Shown: positions 53,891 through 62,364, counted from the first letter of the stretch. The stretch: 64,000 bases of DNA from Ideonella livida (GCF_010499455.1 NZ_JAAGOH010000012.1:86656-150655), one strand, 5' to 3'. Notes: generated by a model from the letters alone, not told the origin. Numbers and translations: made by a program.

Positions 53891-54916
53891 TCAGCGGGCT
53901 TGCGCTTGCAGCGCGGCGGGCATGGGCTCGTCCAGCAGGCGGCAGAGCATGCGGTGCTGGCGCTTGACCTGTTCCACCGACTCCACCGGGTGCGCGTCCT
54001 CGATCCAGCGGTTGCCTTCGTACTCGCTGCAGATGTGGCCCTTGAAACCACCGGCCTTCAGCACCGCCACGATCTCGTCGTAGGGGATGGAGTACTCCAC
54101 GTCGTCCTCGGTCATCTCGTAGAACTTGCCGTGGATGTTGTGGATGCGGGGCATGAAGTCCAGCATGCGCTTGGGCTCGAAGGCGGCGTTGTGGCGCAGG
54201 GTCTCGGCCATGGCCAAGGACGGGCCGGTGCCGCCCATCTCGCGCACGTCCAGCAGCACGTACTCGCTGAGCACGCGGTCCTCGTAAGCCTTCTCGATGT
54301 AGTCCGCAATGTGCTGCGGCACACCGTTGCGCACGAAGCGCTCCTTCCACACCCGCGGGAAGCGGTGCACGAACATGCCCATGTCCGGCAGGAAACCCAG
54401 CGCCTTGGAGCCGGACTTCTCGTAGGCCTCGGCGTGGCGAATGATCCACGGGTGGTCGAAGTGCAGCGGGGCGTGGATCTCGATCAGGATCTTGATGCCC
54501 TTGTCCTCGGCATAGCTGGCGCAAGCCACCAGCACCTCGGGCGCGATGGACACCAGGGCGCGGATGTAGGGCGCGCCCAGAGCGGCACCAAAGTCGATGT
54601 CCTTCTTGACGCTGGCGACCTGCTCGTCAAAGCTCAACAGGCGGCCCTTGACGCGCTTGTAGTCCAGCATGAAGTCGTGGCAGACCGGGTAGGTGCCGTA
54701 CTTCTCCATCAGCGCATGCCAGTGGGCGACCTCGGCCATGGGCATGCCCACCTCGGGCCAGCCGGTGAAGGTCTGCTCACCCACCACCTCGATGCCCTTG
54801 GCGCCGATCTCGGCGCAGGTGCGGATGCAGTCCTCCAGCGTCATGGTGCGCAGGAAGGTGTCGTTCTGGAAGCTGTAGAGGCTGACGCCCCGCTTGATTT
54901 GGTGGTTCTGACTCAT
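53891..54916 (-). CDS. C-glycoside deglycosidase alpha-like subunit, second in the array
   Basis: A 341-residue TIM barrel. The opening IKRGVSLYSFQND is shared with the satellite copy at 30895 (YGVSLYSFTDD), as are the metal-site signatures LIEIHAPLHF (Glu), FLPDMG (Asp), IHGKFYEM (His) and CSEYEGNRW (Glu). The C-terminal RQHRMLCRLL also parallels RQHALLRQI of that copy. It lies first in the alpha-beta-beta-alpha block. The closeness to the 30895 protein suggests one duplication of a whole alpha/beta pair. Confidence 0.82.
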   Translation of the reverse strand: MSQNHQIKRGVSLYSFQNDTFLRTMTLEDCIRTCAEIGAKGIEVVGEQTFTGWPEVGMPMAEVAHWHALMEKYGTYPVCHDFMLDYKRVKGRLLSFDEQVASVKKDIDFGAALGAPYIRALVSIAPEVLVACASYAEDKGIKILIEIHAPLHFDHPWIIRHAEAYEKSGSKALGFLPDMGMFVHRFPRVWKERFVRNGVPQHIADYIEKAYEDRVLSEYVLLDVREMGGTGPSLAMAETLRHNAAFEPKRMLDFMPRIHNIHGKFYEMTEDDVEYSIPYDEIVAVLKAGGFKGHICSEYEGNRWIEDAHPVESVEQVKRQHRMLCRLLDEPMPAALQAQAR

Positions 54917-54989
54917 GGTGTGTGTCTCCGAAGGTCGGGCCCGCTCGGGCCCTGCAAGGATGTGGGGTGGCGCCTGGGCCTGTCGGCCC

Positions 54990-55023
54990 GGCCCTGCCGC
55001 GGTGCGCTTACCGCGGCAGGGCC
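54990..55023. other. Strong 14-base-pair hairpin at the end of a Gfo/Idh gene
   Basis: Arms GGCCCTGCCGCGGT (54990-55003) and ACCGCGGCAGGGCC (55010-55023) are perfectly complementary, with a 6-base loop. On the minus strand it covers the last codons and the TAA of the Gfo/Idh gene. There is no T-run, so it may be an mRNA-stability element or partial terminator separating the upstream genes from the deglycosidase block. Confidence 0.6.
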
Positions 55024-56186
55024 ACCCACTGGCCGCCGGCACGCCCGGAGGCCACCACGGTCTCAATGAAACGCACGCCGCGCAGCCCGTCGGCCAGTGT
55101 GGGGAAGTTCAGCGCCGCCTCGTCCAGGCGGCGGCCCTCGCGACGGGCGTAGAGGGCCTGGGCCACCTCGCTGTAGACGGTGGCAAAGGCTTCCAGATAG
55201 CCCTCGGGGTGGCCGCCCGGCGTGCGGGTGACCTGTTGGGCCGCCGCGCCGGCGCCGGCCGCGCCGCGGCCGATGACGCGGGTGGGTTCACCCAGGGGCG
55301 TGTACAGCAGGTCTTCCGGCTGCTCCTGGCGCCAGGCCAGGCCGCCCCGGCTGCCGTACACCCGCAAGGCCAGGCCGTTGCGGTGGCCGGGCGCCACCTG
55401 GCTGGCCCACAGCGTGCCGCGTGCACCGCCCGCAAAGCGCAGCAGCACCTGCACGTCATCGTCCAGGCGCCGGCCGGGCACAAAGGTGGACACCTCCGCC
55501 AGCAGGCTGTGCACCTGCAAGCCGGTGACAAATTCGGCCAGCTGGAAGGCGTGGGTGCCGATGTCGCCCACGCAGCCGCCCGCGCCGGAGCGGGCCGGGT
55601 CGGTGCGCCAGTCGGCCTGCTTCTGGGCGGTGGCCTCCAGCGGCTCGGCCAGCCAATCTTGCGGGTACTCCACCTGCACCACCCGGATCTCGCCCAGGGC
55701 ACCGCTGCGCACCAGCTCGCGCGCCTGGCGCACCATGGCGTTGGCGCTGTAGTTGTGGGTCACGGCAAACAGCAAGCCGCTGCGCTCCACCGTGGCCTGC
55801 AGGGCCAGCGCCTCGGCGCTGGTGGTGGTGACGGGCTTGTCGCAGATGACGTGAATGCCCGCTTCCAGAAAGGCCTGAGCGGCCGGCGCGTGCAGGTGGT
55901 TGGGGGTGACGATGGCCACGGCCTCGATGCCGTCGGGCCGTGCGGCCTCGGCCTGCGCCATGGCGCGGAAGTCGCTGTAGAGGCGATCCGGCGCCAGGCC
56001 CAGGGCCAGGCCCGATCGCAGGGCCTTTTCGGGCGTGGCCGAGAGCGCACCGGCCACCAGGGTGTAGTGGTCGTCCAGCCGCGCGGCCATGCGGTGCACC
56101 GCACCGATGAAGGCCCCTTCCCCGCCGCCCACCATGCCCAGGCGGATGCGGGGAGGCTTGGCGCCGGGTTCCGAACTGCTGCCCAT
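55008..56186 (-). CDS. Gfo/Idh/MocA oxidoreductase, candidate glycoside 3-dehydrogenase
   Basis: A 392-residue NAD(P)-dependent dehydrogenase. The Rossmann motif is GMVGGGEGAFIGAVHR, and VICDKPVTTT replaces the usual EKP with DKP; the His of GDIGTHAFQLAEF is the usual catalytic-region residue. The GGGEGAFIGAVHR opening is typical of a subgroup linked to levoglucosan and keto-sugar metabolism, and DgpA-type enzymes that oxidise C-glycosides at C3 are of this superfamily. It lies just upstream of the alpha-beta-beta-alpha block, so it may start or reverse the 3-keto step. Confidence 0.88.
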   Translation of the reverse strand: MGSSSEPGAKPPRIRLGMVGGGEGAFIGAVHRMAARLDDHYTLVAGALSATPEKALRSGLALGLAPDRLYSDFRAMAQAEAARPDGIEAVAIVTPNHLHAPAAQAFLEAGIHVICDKPVTTTSAEALALQATVERSGLLFAVTHNYSANAMVRQARELVRSGALGEIRVVQVEYPQDWLAEPLEATAQKQADWRTDPARSGAGGCVGDIGTHAFQLAEFVTGLQVHSLLAEVSTFVPGRRLDDDVQVLLRFAGGARGTLWASQVAPGHRNGLALRVYGSRGGLAWRQEQPEDLLYTPLGEPTRVIGRGAAGAGAAAQQVTRTPGGHPEGYLEAFATVYSEVAQALYARREGRRLDEAALNFPTLADGLRGVRFIETVVASGRAGGQWVALPR

Positions 56187-56232
56187 GACGTCTGCTCCTG
56201 TGTCGTGATTGTCGGAGGGGTGGGGCCGTGCG

Positions 56233-57294
56233 TCAGCCCGCCAGGCCCAGCATGCGAGCCAGCTGCGCGGGGTCGGCGGCCGCGCCGGCAAAGTCGTCGA
56301 AGGCCTTCTCGGTCACGCGGATGATGTGGTCGCGGATGAACGGTGCGCCTTCGGCAGCGCCCTGTTCGGGATGCTTCAGGCAGCACTCCCATTCCAGCAC
56401 CGCCCAGCCCTTGAAGTTGTGCTGCGCCATCTTGGAGAACACGGCCTTGAAATCCACCTGCCCGTCGCCCAGCGAGCGGAAGCGCCCGGCGCGCTCCACC
56501 CAAGGCTGGAAGCCGCCGTACACACCCTGCCGGCCGTTGGGGCGGAACTCCGCGTCCTTGACGTGGAAGACCTTGATGCGGTCGTGGTAGAGGTCGATGA
56601 ACTGCAGGTAGTCGAGCTGCTGCAGCACGAAATGCGAGGGGTCGTAGGCAATGGCCAGGCGACGGTGGCCGTCCACGCGCTGCAGCAGCATGTCGAAGGT
56701 CACGCCGTCGTGCAGGTCTTCGCCAGGGTGCAGCTCAAAGGCCAGGTCGCAGTCCGCCGCGTCAAAGGCATCCAGGATGGGACGCCAGCGTCGGGCCAGC
56801 TCGTCAAAGGCCTTCTCCACCAGGCCGGCGGGGCGCTGCGGCCAGGGGTAGAGGAAGGGCCAGGCCAGCGCGCCGGGGAAGCTGATGTGGGCCTTCAGGC
56901 CCAGGTGGGCCGAGGCCTGCGCGGCCAGGTGCATTTGTTCCACCGCCCAGGCCTGGCGCTCGGCCGGCTTGCCGCGCAGCGCCTCGGGGGCAAAGGCGTC
57001 AAAGGCCTCGTCATAGGCGGGATGCACCGCCACCAGCTGGCCCTGCAGGTGGGTGCTCAGCTCGGTGATGGCCAGGCCGTGGGACTGGGCGATGCCGGCG
57101 ATCTCGTCGCAGTAGGTCTTGGACCGGGCGGCCAGGGCCAGGTCGAACAGGCGGGCGTCCCAGGTGGGGATCTGCACGCCGCGATAACCCAGCGACGCGG
57201 CCCAGCGGGTGATGCCGTCCCAGGTGTTGAACGGGGCCTGGTCGCCCGCGAACTGCGCCAGGAAGAGGGCCGGGCCCTGAAGGGTGGTGGGCAT
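56233..57294 (-). CDS. Sugar isomerase/epimerase TIM barrel, first of the array
   Basis: A 353-residue TIM barrel with LAFELHPGEDLHDG (Glu), IAYDPSHFVLQQLD (Asp, His), VFHVKDAEFRPNGRQGVYGG (His, Asp) and WAVLEWECCLKHPEQG (Glu). The FHVKDAEF and EWECCLK parts are typical of a group found with Gfo/Idh genes in sugar clusters of Bacteroidetes and Proteobacteria. It lies 46 bases before the Gfo/Idh gene, forming a pair. Function is inferred as keto-sugar or polyol isomerisation; no substrate can be assigned. Confidence 0.86.
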   Translation of the reverse strand: MPTTLQGPALFLAQFAGDQAPFNTWDGITRWAASLGYRGVQIPTWDARLFDLALAARSKTYCDEIAGIAQSHGLAITELSTHLQGQLVAVHPAYDEAFDAFAPEALRGKPAERQAWAVEQMHLAAQASAHLGLKAHISFPGALAWPFLYPWPQRPAGLVEKAFDELARRWRPILDAFDAADCDLAFELHPGEDLHDGVTFDMLLQRVDGHRRLAIAYDPSHFVLQQLDYLQFIDLYHDRIKVFHVKDAEFRPNGRQGVYGGFQPWVERAGRFRSLGDGQVDFKAVFSKMAQHNFKGWAVLEWECCLKHPEQGAAEGAPFIRDHIIRVTEKAFDDFAGAAADPAQLARMLGLAG

Positions 57295-57386
57295 GAAAGG
57301 ATGGATCCTGTCTGCGTGCCCCGCGCCCGGGCTTGTGGCGCGAACGCGGGGAGGTGGCAAGTCTTGGGGTCAGGTAAGGGGCGGCA

Positions 57387-57407
57387 GCGGGCGGCGAACC
57401 CGCCCGC
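57387..57407 (-). terminator. Hairpin behind the TonB-dependent receptor gene
   Basis: Arms GCGGGCGG and CCGCCCGC with a 5-base loop lie 17 bases after the receptor stop codon. On the minus strand only short T runs follow (CCCCTTACC). It may end or attenuate the exb-tonB-receptor transcript before the isomerase genes. A T-tract is lacking, so this is tentative. Confidence 0.45.
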
Positions 57408-57423
57408 CGCACCCGGCGTCACA

Positions 57424-59697
57424 TCAGAACTTCATGCCCAGGCGCAGGCCGTAGGTGCGGGGATCGCCCACGGCGAAGGCGCCCGGCACGCGGCTCTCGA
57501 GGGTCACTTCGTTCTCGATGTTCTTCACATAGAGCTGGGCGCTGTACTTGCCGGTGGCGCTGGTGTAGCCCAGGCTGGCGTCGCTCTTGCGGAAGGCGGG
57601 CTGGGTGTAGCGGATGCCCTCAGCCGGATCGCTGATCATGTAGCTGCCGTTGAGGCGGGTGCCCACGGTGGCCAGCAGTTCGGCGCCGTCGCCCAGCACA
57701 AAGGCGTGGCTGTAGCCCAGGCTCAGCACCTGCGCCGGCGCGCGGTCCAGACGCTGGCCGCTGAAGTCCACGTCCTCGGTCGGCCGGTAGGTCTTGAACT
57801 TGGCCTGGTTGAGCGACAGGCCAAAGCGCAGCACGCCAAAGTCGCCCACGCGCAGCTTGCCCTCAGCCTCGGCACCGTCCACCGTGGCGTTGGCGGCGTT
57901 GGTGGTCAGCGAGCCGCAGCTGTCGGGCGAATCGCTGGTGCAGACCACCGAGTTCAGCTGCAGGTCGCGGTAGTCGTAGTGGAAGGCGCCCAGGGACAGC
58001 TGCAACGCATCGCCCAGGAAGCGGCCCTTGATGCCGCCTTCGTAGGCGGTCAGGTTCTCGGGCTTGTAGGAGGACGAGCCGCCGTGGTCATTGAAGCCAC
58101 CGGCTTTGTAGCCGGTGGCCACATGGCCGTAGACCATGGTGCGGCGGTCCAGGTCATGCTCCACGCCCACCTTCCAGCTCGTGTTGCTGAACTTGACTTT
58201 GGCGGTGTAGGCGGCCGAGCTGCTGGTCTGCCCCGTGGGTGCGGCGGTCCCGGCCAGCGGGTCGCGGCCCGACTTCTGGTCTTGCGTCACCCGCAGGCCC
58301 AGGGTCAGCCGGGTGGCGGGCACCAGGGCGTAGGTCATTTGGCCAAACAGGGCCTTGGACTGGTTCTCGATGTGCGGCAGGAAGGGCACGTTCACCGTGA
58401 ACGCGCCAAAGGGGGCGGTGATGAAGGTGTTGTACTGCGTGTCGCGGTCGATGGATTCGTCGAACAAATAGGCGCCGGCCACCCAGCGCAGCGGCCCCTG
58501 GCCCAGGCTGTTCAGGCGCAGCTCGTGCGACACCGACTTGGAGTCACCCCGGATGCGGCCCTCGAAGGGGAAACCAAAGTAGGACCCGTTCTGCACGTCG
58601 TCCTGCTCGGTCTTCAGCATCGCCAGCTGGTAGGTGAACTCGGCGAAAGACAGCCCGGTGCGGAACTCGGCGCGCAGGGCGGTGTTGTCGTCGTCGCGGC
58701 GCGCGTCATGGGCCGCGAAGGGCAGGCCGGCGGTGAGCTGCGCCGTGGTGCCGCGGTCGACGTACTTGGGGTTGGCGATGTTGTTGCCGGTGCCCGCCGG
58801 AGAGAAAGGCAGACGGCCGGTGTAGGTGCCCTCAAAGAAGTTGCCAATGGGCACCGGCGTGGAGCCGCCGCCGCCGTTGTGGCTGGTCTCGGCGGTCAGC
58901 AGCAGGCTGGTGTCAGGCGAGAACTTGCCCAGCAGGTGCAGGCGCGCGGCGTGGTCGTCCTGGCTCTCCAGCGGAATGTCGCTGTTGGGGCCCGGCTTGA
59001 GGTAGGTGTCGCGCTGGGTCTTGCTCACCGCGGCGCGGGCGGCCCACACCTCGGACAGCGGCACATTCAGGGTAGCGTCCAGGCTGCGGCGGCCGTAGTT
59101 GCCCACCTCAGCGCCCACACTGCCGCCAAAGGTCTGGGTAGGCTTGTTGGTGATCAGGTTGACCGCGCCGGCGGTGGCGTTGCGGCCGTACAGGGTGCCC
59201 TGCGGGCCACGCAGCACTTCCACGCGCTCCAGGTCCATGAAGCTGCCCAGCTGGGCCTCGGGGCGGGCGATGTAGGCACCGTCCACGTTGAAGGCGGCCG
59301 AGGGGTCACCCTTCTCGGTCATGTCCAGGCTGACCACCCCGCGGATGGCGATCTGCGCCTTGCCGCTCTCTTGGCCGATCTGAACCCCCGGGGCCACGTC
59401 GGTCAGGCCACGGGCATCGGTCACGCCGGCCGCGCGCAGTTCCTCGCCGCCCACCACGGTCAGCGCCACAGGGGTCTTGGAGGCGGGCTGACGCACCTTC
59501 TGGGCGGTCACCACCACCTCCTGCAGGCGAGCCGGCGTGGCGGGGGCCGGGGCCTCGGCCGCCGGGGCACTGGCGGCGCCGGCGGCCGCGGGTGCGGCAT
59601 CTTGCGCCAGGGCGGGGGCCATGGGCAGGGCCAGGGCCAGCAGGCCGCCTGCGGCCAGCTGCCGGGCCAGGGGGGTGAGCAAGGGTTGACGGTTCAT
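57424..59697 (-). CDS. TonB-dependent outer-membrane receptor
   Basis: A 757-residue receptor. A signal peptide ends near residue 31 (APALAQ), then a Pro/Ala linker, a TonB box-like LQEVVVTAQK near 59, a plug domain (VEVLRGPQGTLYGRNATAGAVNLIT) and a 22-strand barrel ending in aromatic Phe (GLRLGMKF). The barrel type resembles carbohydrate or polyphenol receptors of sphingomonads rather than siderophore receptors. AGGAGACTCAAG stands just before the ATG at 59697. It follows tonB by 135 bases and precedes the sugar genes, so it probably imports the glycoside across the outer membrane. Confidence 0.93.
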   Translation of the reverse strand: MNRQPLLTPLARQLAAGGLLALALPMAPALAQDAAPAAAGAASAPAAEAPAPATPARLQEVVVTAQKVRQPASKTPVALTVVGGEELRAAGVTDARGLTDVAPGVQIGQESGKAQIAIRGVVSLDMTEKGDPSAAFNVDGAYIARPEAQLGSFMDLERVEVLRGPQGTLYGRNATAGAVNLITNKPTQTFGGSVGAEVGNYGRRSLDATLNVPLSEVWAARAAVSKTQRDTYLKPGPNSDIPLESQDDHAARLHLLGKFSPDTSLLLTAETSHNGGGGSTPVPIGNFFEGTYTGRLPFSPAGTGNNIANPKYVDRGTTAQLTAGLPFAAHDARRDDDNTALRAEFRTGLSFAEFTYQLAMLKTEQDDVQNGSYFGFPFEGRIRGDSKSVSHELRLNSLGQGPLRWVAGAYLFDESIDRDTQYNTFITAPFGAFTVNVPFLPHIENQSKALFGQMTYALVPATRLTLGLRVTQDQKSGRDPLAGTAAPTGQTSSSAAYTAKVKFSNTSWKVGVEHDLDRRTMVYGHVATGYKAGGFNDHGGSSSYKPENLTAYEGGIKGRFLGDALQLSLGAFHYDYRDLQLNSVVCTSDSPDSCGSLTTNAANATVDGAEAEGKLRVGDFGVLRFGLSLNQAKFKTYRPTEDVDFSGQRLDRAPAQVLSLGYSHAFVLGDGAELLATVGTRLNGSYMISDPAEGIRYTQPAFRKSDASLGYTSATGKYSAQLYVKNIENEVTLESRVPGAFAVGDPRTYGLRLGMKF

Positions 59698-59832
59698 CTT
59701 GAGTCTCCTGGGGTAGGCCCGCCGGCATGCTTGGCCGGGGGCTCGGGCGTTCGGGGGCCGGCCGGGCATGGCCGGCCCTCGCGAATCGGGTTGCGTGGGG
59801 CGTTCAGGTGGGGGCGGCGCCGCCACCGGGTG

Positions 59833-60537
59833 TCAGTCGACCTTGAAGGTGAAGTCCTGCACGGCCACCATCTCCTGGTCGTTGGCGGCGCAGCCGTAGC
59901 GACCCACCGCCGCGCGCACCGCGGCATGGAAGATGCGCGGGCCGCTGAGGATGTTGACCCGCGTGACCTTGCCGCCCTGGATGTGCAGCTCGGCCTTGAC
60001 GGTGCCGCTGGTGCCGTCCTCGATGGCCTGCTCCGGCACCTGCGGGGTGACCTGCTTGGGGCAGGCCACGGCGATGTCGGCCTTGAGCGGGCCGGCCGGC
60101 ACGGGAGCCGGGGGCGGCGGTGCGGGCGGAGCCGGCGGCGGCGGGGCCACTGGGGCCACGCTTTGCACCGCCGTGATGACCGGGGCGGCGGCCACCACGG
60201 CCGGCGGCGTCACCTCGGGCGGCGGCACGTAGGCCGGCGGCGGGGCCTGGGGCGGCGGCGGGGGCAGCTTCTCCAGCTTCGGGGGCGGGGGCGGCGGCGG
60301 CGGGGGCGGCAGCTGCACCTCTTGCACGATGGTGGCTTCCAGCGGCTTCTTGACGATTTCAAAGGCCTGGCGCGCCAGGCCGCTGACCAGCAGGTAGCCA
60401 ATGGCCACGTGGGCACCCACCATCACCAGCAGCCCTACGGGGCCGAACTTGTGGCGGGGCTTGTAGCGCTTGCTGCCGCCCGGGGCCCGCAGGCCGCCTG
60501 CCGGGTGGACCGGCGTGTTCAGGGTGGCGGTGTTCAT
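59833..60537 (-). CDS. tonB: TonB energy-transducing protein
   Basis: A 234-residue protein. A cytoplasmic start is followed by one membrane helix (VGLLVMVGAHVAIGYLLVSG) near 35-54, then a long Pro-rich rigid span across the periplasm with repeats of PPPPP and PPAPP, and a C-terminal TonB domain (GTSGTVKAELHIQGGKVTRV). The C-terminal domain has a Cys pair (CPK ... CAA) that could make a disulfide. It overlaps the exbD gene by 4 bases. It should supply the receptor encoded downstream. Confidence 0.92.
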   Translation of the reverse strand: MNTATLNTPVHPAGGLRAPGGSKRYKPRHKFGPVGLLVMVGAHVAIGYLLVSGLARQAFEIVKKPLEATIVQEVQLPPPPPPPPPPKLEKLPPPPPQAPPPAYVPPPEVTPPAVVAAAPVITAVQSVAPVAPPPPAPPAPPPPAPVPAGPLKADIAVACPKQVTPQVPEQAIEDGTSGTVKAELHIQGGKVTRVNILSGPRIFHAAVRAAVGRYGCAANDQEMVAVQDFTFKVD

Positions 60538-60968
60538 GGGACAAACTGCTCCGATCCAACCACGCCGATCTTGTTCAGGCCCAGGCGCTGGGCCGAGGCC
60601 AGCACGCCGGCCACCACCTCGTAGCGCGCCTTGCGGTCGGGCCGCAGGTGCACCTCGGGCTGCACCGGGCGGGCCACCTGCTCGGCCATGCGCTGCTCCA
60701 GGTCCTCGCGCCCGCTCACCACGGTGCCGTTCCACAGCACCTGGCTGGCCGGGTCGATGTCAATGCGCAGCACCTCGGGCTTTTCCAGCTGCGCCGGCGG
60801 GTTGCCCGTGGGCATGTTCAGGTTGACCGAGTGCAGCTGCACCGGGATGGTGATGATCATCATGATCAGCAGCACCAGCATCACGTCGATGAGCGGTGTG
60901 GTGTTGATGTCGGCCACCGGCGCGGCCTCCACCGGCGCGGCGCGGCGCTTCTTGCTCTTGAGTGCCAT
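60534..60968 (-). CDS. exbD: ExbD-type biopolymer transport protein, copy 2
   Basis: A 144-residue single-helix protein. After a basic cytoplasmic start (KSKKRRAAP) comes INTTPLIDVMLVLLIMMIIT, with the functional Asp of the LIDVML motif that carries protons, then a periplasmic domain (VHLRPDRKARYEVVAGVLA). It differs from its neighbour in sequence but has the same layout. It overlaps tonB by 4 bases and follows the other exbD by 5 bases. The heterodimeric ExbD pair is usual in some TonB systems of beta- and gammaproteobacteria. Confidence 0.94.
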   Translation of the reverse strand: MALKSKKRRAAPVEAAPVADINTTPLIDVMLVLLIMMIITIPVQLHSVNLNMPTGNPPAQLEKPEVLRIDIDPASQVLWNGTVVSGREDLEQRMAEQVARPVQPEVHLRPDRKARYEVVAGVLASAQRLGLNKIGVVGSEQFVP

Positions 60969-60973
60969 GGCGT

Positions 60974-61399
60974 TCAGCTCCTGGCCGGCGGCTCGGTGAT
61001 GAAGCCGATCTTGACGATGCCCGCGCGCTGGCAGGCGTAGATGATCCGGCCCACGGGCTCGTAGTCGCTCTTGAAGTCCCCGCGGATGTGCACCTCGGGC
61101 TGCGGGTTCATCACGGCAATCTTCTTGAGGCGCGCCACCAGGTCTTCGGTGTTCTTGACCGGGGCGTCCAGCCAGAAGAGCCGACCCCCCGCGTCCACCG
61201 AGATCACGATGTCCTCGGGCTTGGCCTCGCGCACTTCATTGCGCTCCTTGGGCAGGTCCACCGGCACCGAGTAGTTCACCACCGGGATGGTGATCAGGAA
61301 GATGATCAGCAGCACCAGCATCACGTCCACCAGCGGCGTGGTGTTGATGGCCGAGACGACCTCGTCGGCCCCGCCCTCGGCGGGGATGTTCATGGCCAT
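60974..61399 (-). CDS. exbD: ExbD-type biopolymer transport protein, copy 1
   Basis: A 141-residue ExbD. The helix segment is INTTPLVDVMLVLLIIFLIT with the conserved Asp; the periplasmic part includes VHIRGDFKSDYEPVGRIIY. Its cytoplasmic start is acidic and short (MAMNIPAEGGADEV), unlike the basic start of its neighbour. With ExbB it forms the proton-driven motor. It lies 37 bases after exbB on the same strand. Confidence 0.94.
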   Translation of the reverse strand: MAMNIPAEGGADEVVSAINTTPLVDVMLVLLIIFLITIPVVNYSVPVDLPKERNEVREAKPEDIVISVDAGGRLFWLDAPVKNTEDLVARLKKIAVMNPQPEVHIRGDFKSDYEPVGRIIYACQRAGIVKIGFITEPPARS

Positions 61400-61436
61400 G
61401 GCAGGCTCCTCAGCTCAGAGTGGGGGCTGAGGGATC

Positions 61437-62279
61437 TCAGGCGGCGGCGCCTGCAGCCCCACCGGCCAGCAGCACGGTGTGCAGCTCGCCCGAGAAGTCG
61501 CGCACCTCGTCCATGACGGCGCTGTTGCGGCGCAGCAGCCAGTTGTAGCCCAGCACCGCCGGCACAGCCACGGCCAGGCCGATGGCGGTCATGATCAGCG
61601 CCTCGCCCACCGGGCCGGCCACCTTGTCGATGCTGGCCTGGCCGGCCACACCGATGGCGGTGAGCGCGTGGTAAATGCCCCAGACCGTGCCAAACAGGCC
61701 CACAAAGGGGCTGGTGGAGCCCACGGTGGCCAGGAAGCTCATGCCATTGGTCAGGCGGCGCTGCACCCGGTCGGTGGCGCGGTGCATGGACAAATCCACC
61801 CAGTCGGCAAAGTCCACCTTGGCGTGCAGGCCGCCGTGCTTCTTGCTGGCCTCCAGGCCGGCCTCGGCAATGAAGCGGAAGGGCGAGCCCTCGGCCAGCT
61901 TCTCGGCACCCGAGCGCACGGTGCCCGCGCCCCAGAAGTCGGTCTCTGCGGCCTTGGCCTGGCGGTTCATGCGGCCCTGCTCCAGCAGCTTGGTCACGAT
62001 GACGTACCAACTGCCCATGCTCATCAGCGCCAGGATCACCAGCACGCCCTTGGCCACTGCGTCACTCTGGCTCCACAGCGCTTCCACGCCGTAGGGGTTG
62101 TCGATCTTGGCGGGGGCCGGCTTGGCGGCGGCGGCAGCCACCGGCGCGGCGGGGGCGGCGGAAGCGTCTGCCCCCACCGCCGGGGTGGCGGGCGGGGTCA
62201 CGTTCTGAGCTTGGACGGGGGCCAGGGTGCTGGCCAGAACAAGGGCGGCCAGGGCCGCGATTCGCCGGAAGTGGCGCAT
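61437..62279 (-). CDS. exbB: ExbB/TolQ-type proton channel
   Basis: A 280-residue motor protein. An N-terminal signal-like segment (ending near PVQAQ) and an Ala/Pro linker precede the first core helix (VLVILALMSMGSWYVIVTKLL). The second and third helices contain the family motif (ATVGSTSPFVGLFGTVWGIY and GEALIMTAIGLAVAVPAV). The extended N-terminus is common among ExbB proteins of this group. First gene of the exbB-exbD-exbD-tonB-receptor operon; operator-like repeats lie just upstream. Confidence 0.94.
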   Translation of the reverse strand: MRHFRRIAALAALVLASTLAPVQAQNVTPPATPAVGADASAAPAAPVAAAAAKPAPAKIDNPYGVEALWSQSDAVAKGVLVILALMSMGSWYVIVTKLLEQGRMNRQAKAAETDFWGAGTVRSGAEKLAEGSPFRFIAEAGLEASKKHGGLHAKVDFADWVDLSMHRATDRVQRRLTNGMSFLATVGSTSPFVGLFGTVWGIYHALTAIGVAGQASIDKVAGPVGEALIMTAIGLAVAVPAVLGYNWLLRRNSAVMDEVRDFSGELHTVLLAGGAAGAAA

Positions 62280-62328
62280 GGTTGTCTCCTGTTGGGGTAG
62301 CCGGGGGCGAGGACTGCCGCCCCCGTGG

Positions 62329-62364
62329 AAGCGCTTGGTATGGGAAAGCAATGTAATCGTTTAC
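62329..62364. promoter_or_regulatory. Operator-like repeats before exbB
   Basis: Two LacI-type elements lie in the divergent gap: AAGCGCTT in TGGAAGCGCTTGGTA (62326-62340), and GTAATCGTTTAC (62353-62364), imperfectly palindromic with a central CG. The second resembles GTAATCGTTTTCC at 63535-63547. The divergent LacI gene is the likely binder. Confidence 0.55.

Noticed and set aside
56209..60624. A 1471-codon open frame on the plus strand opposite the isomerase, receptor and tonB genes
   Set aside because: It crosses several well-supported minus-strand genes and their gaps, has low-complexity content and no family resemblance.
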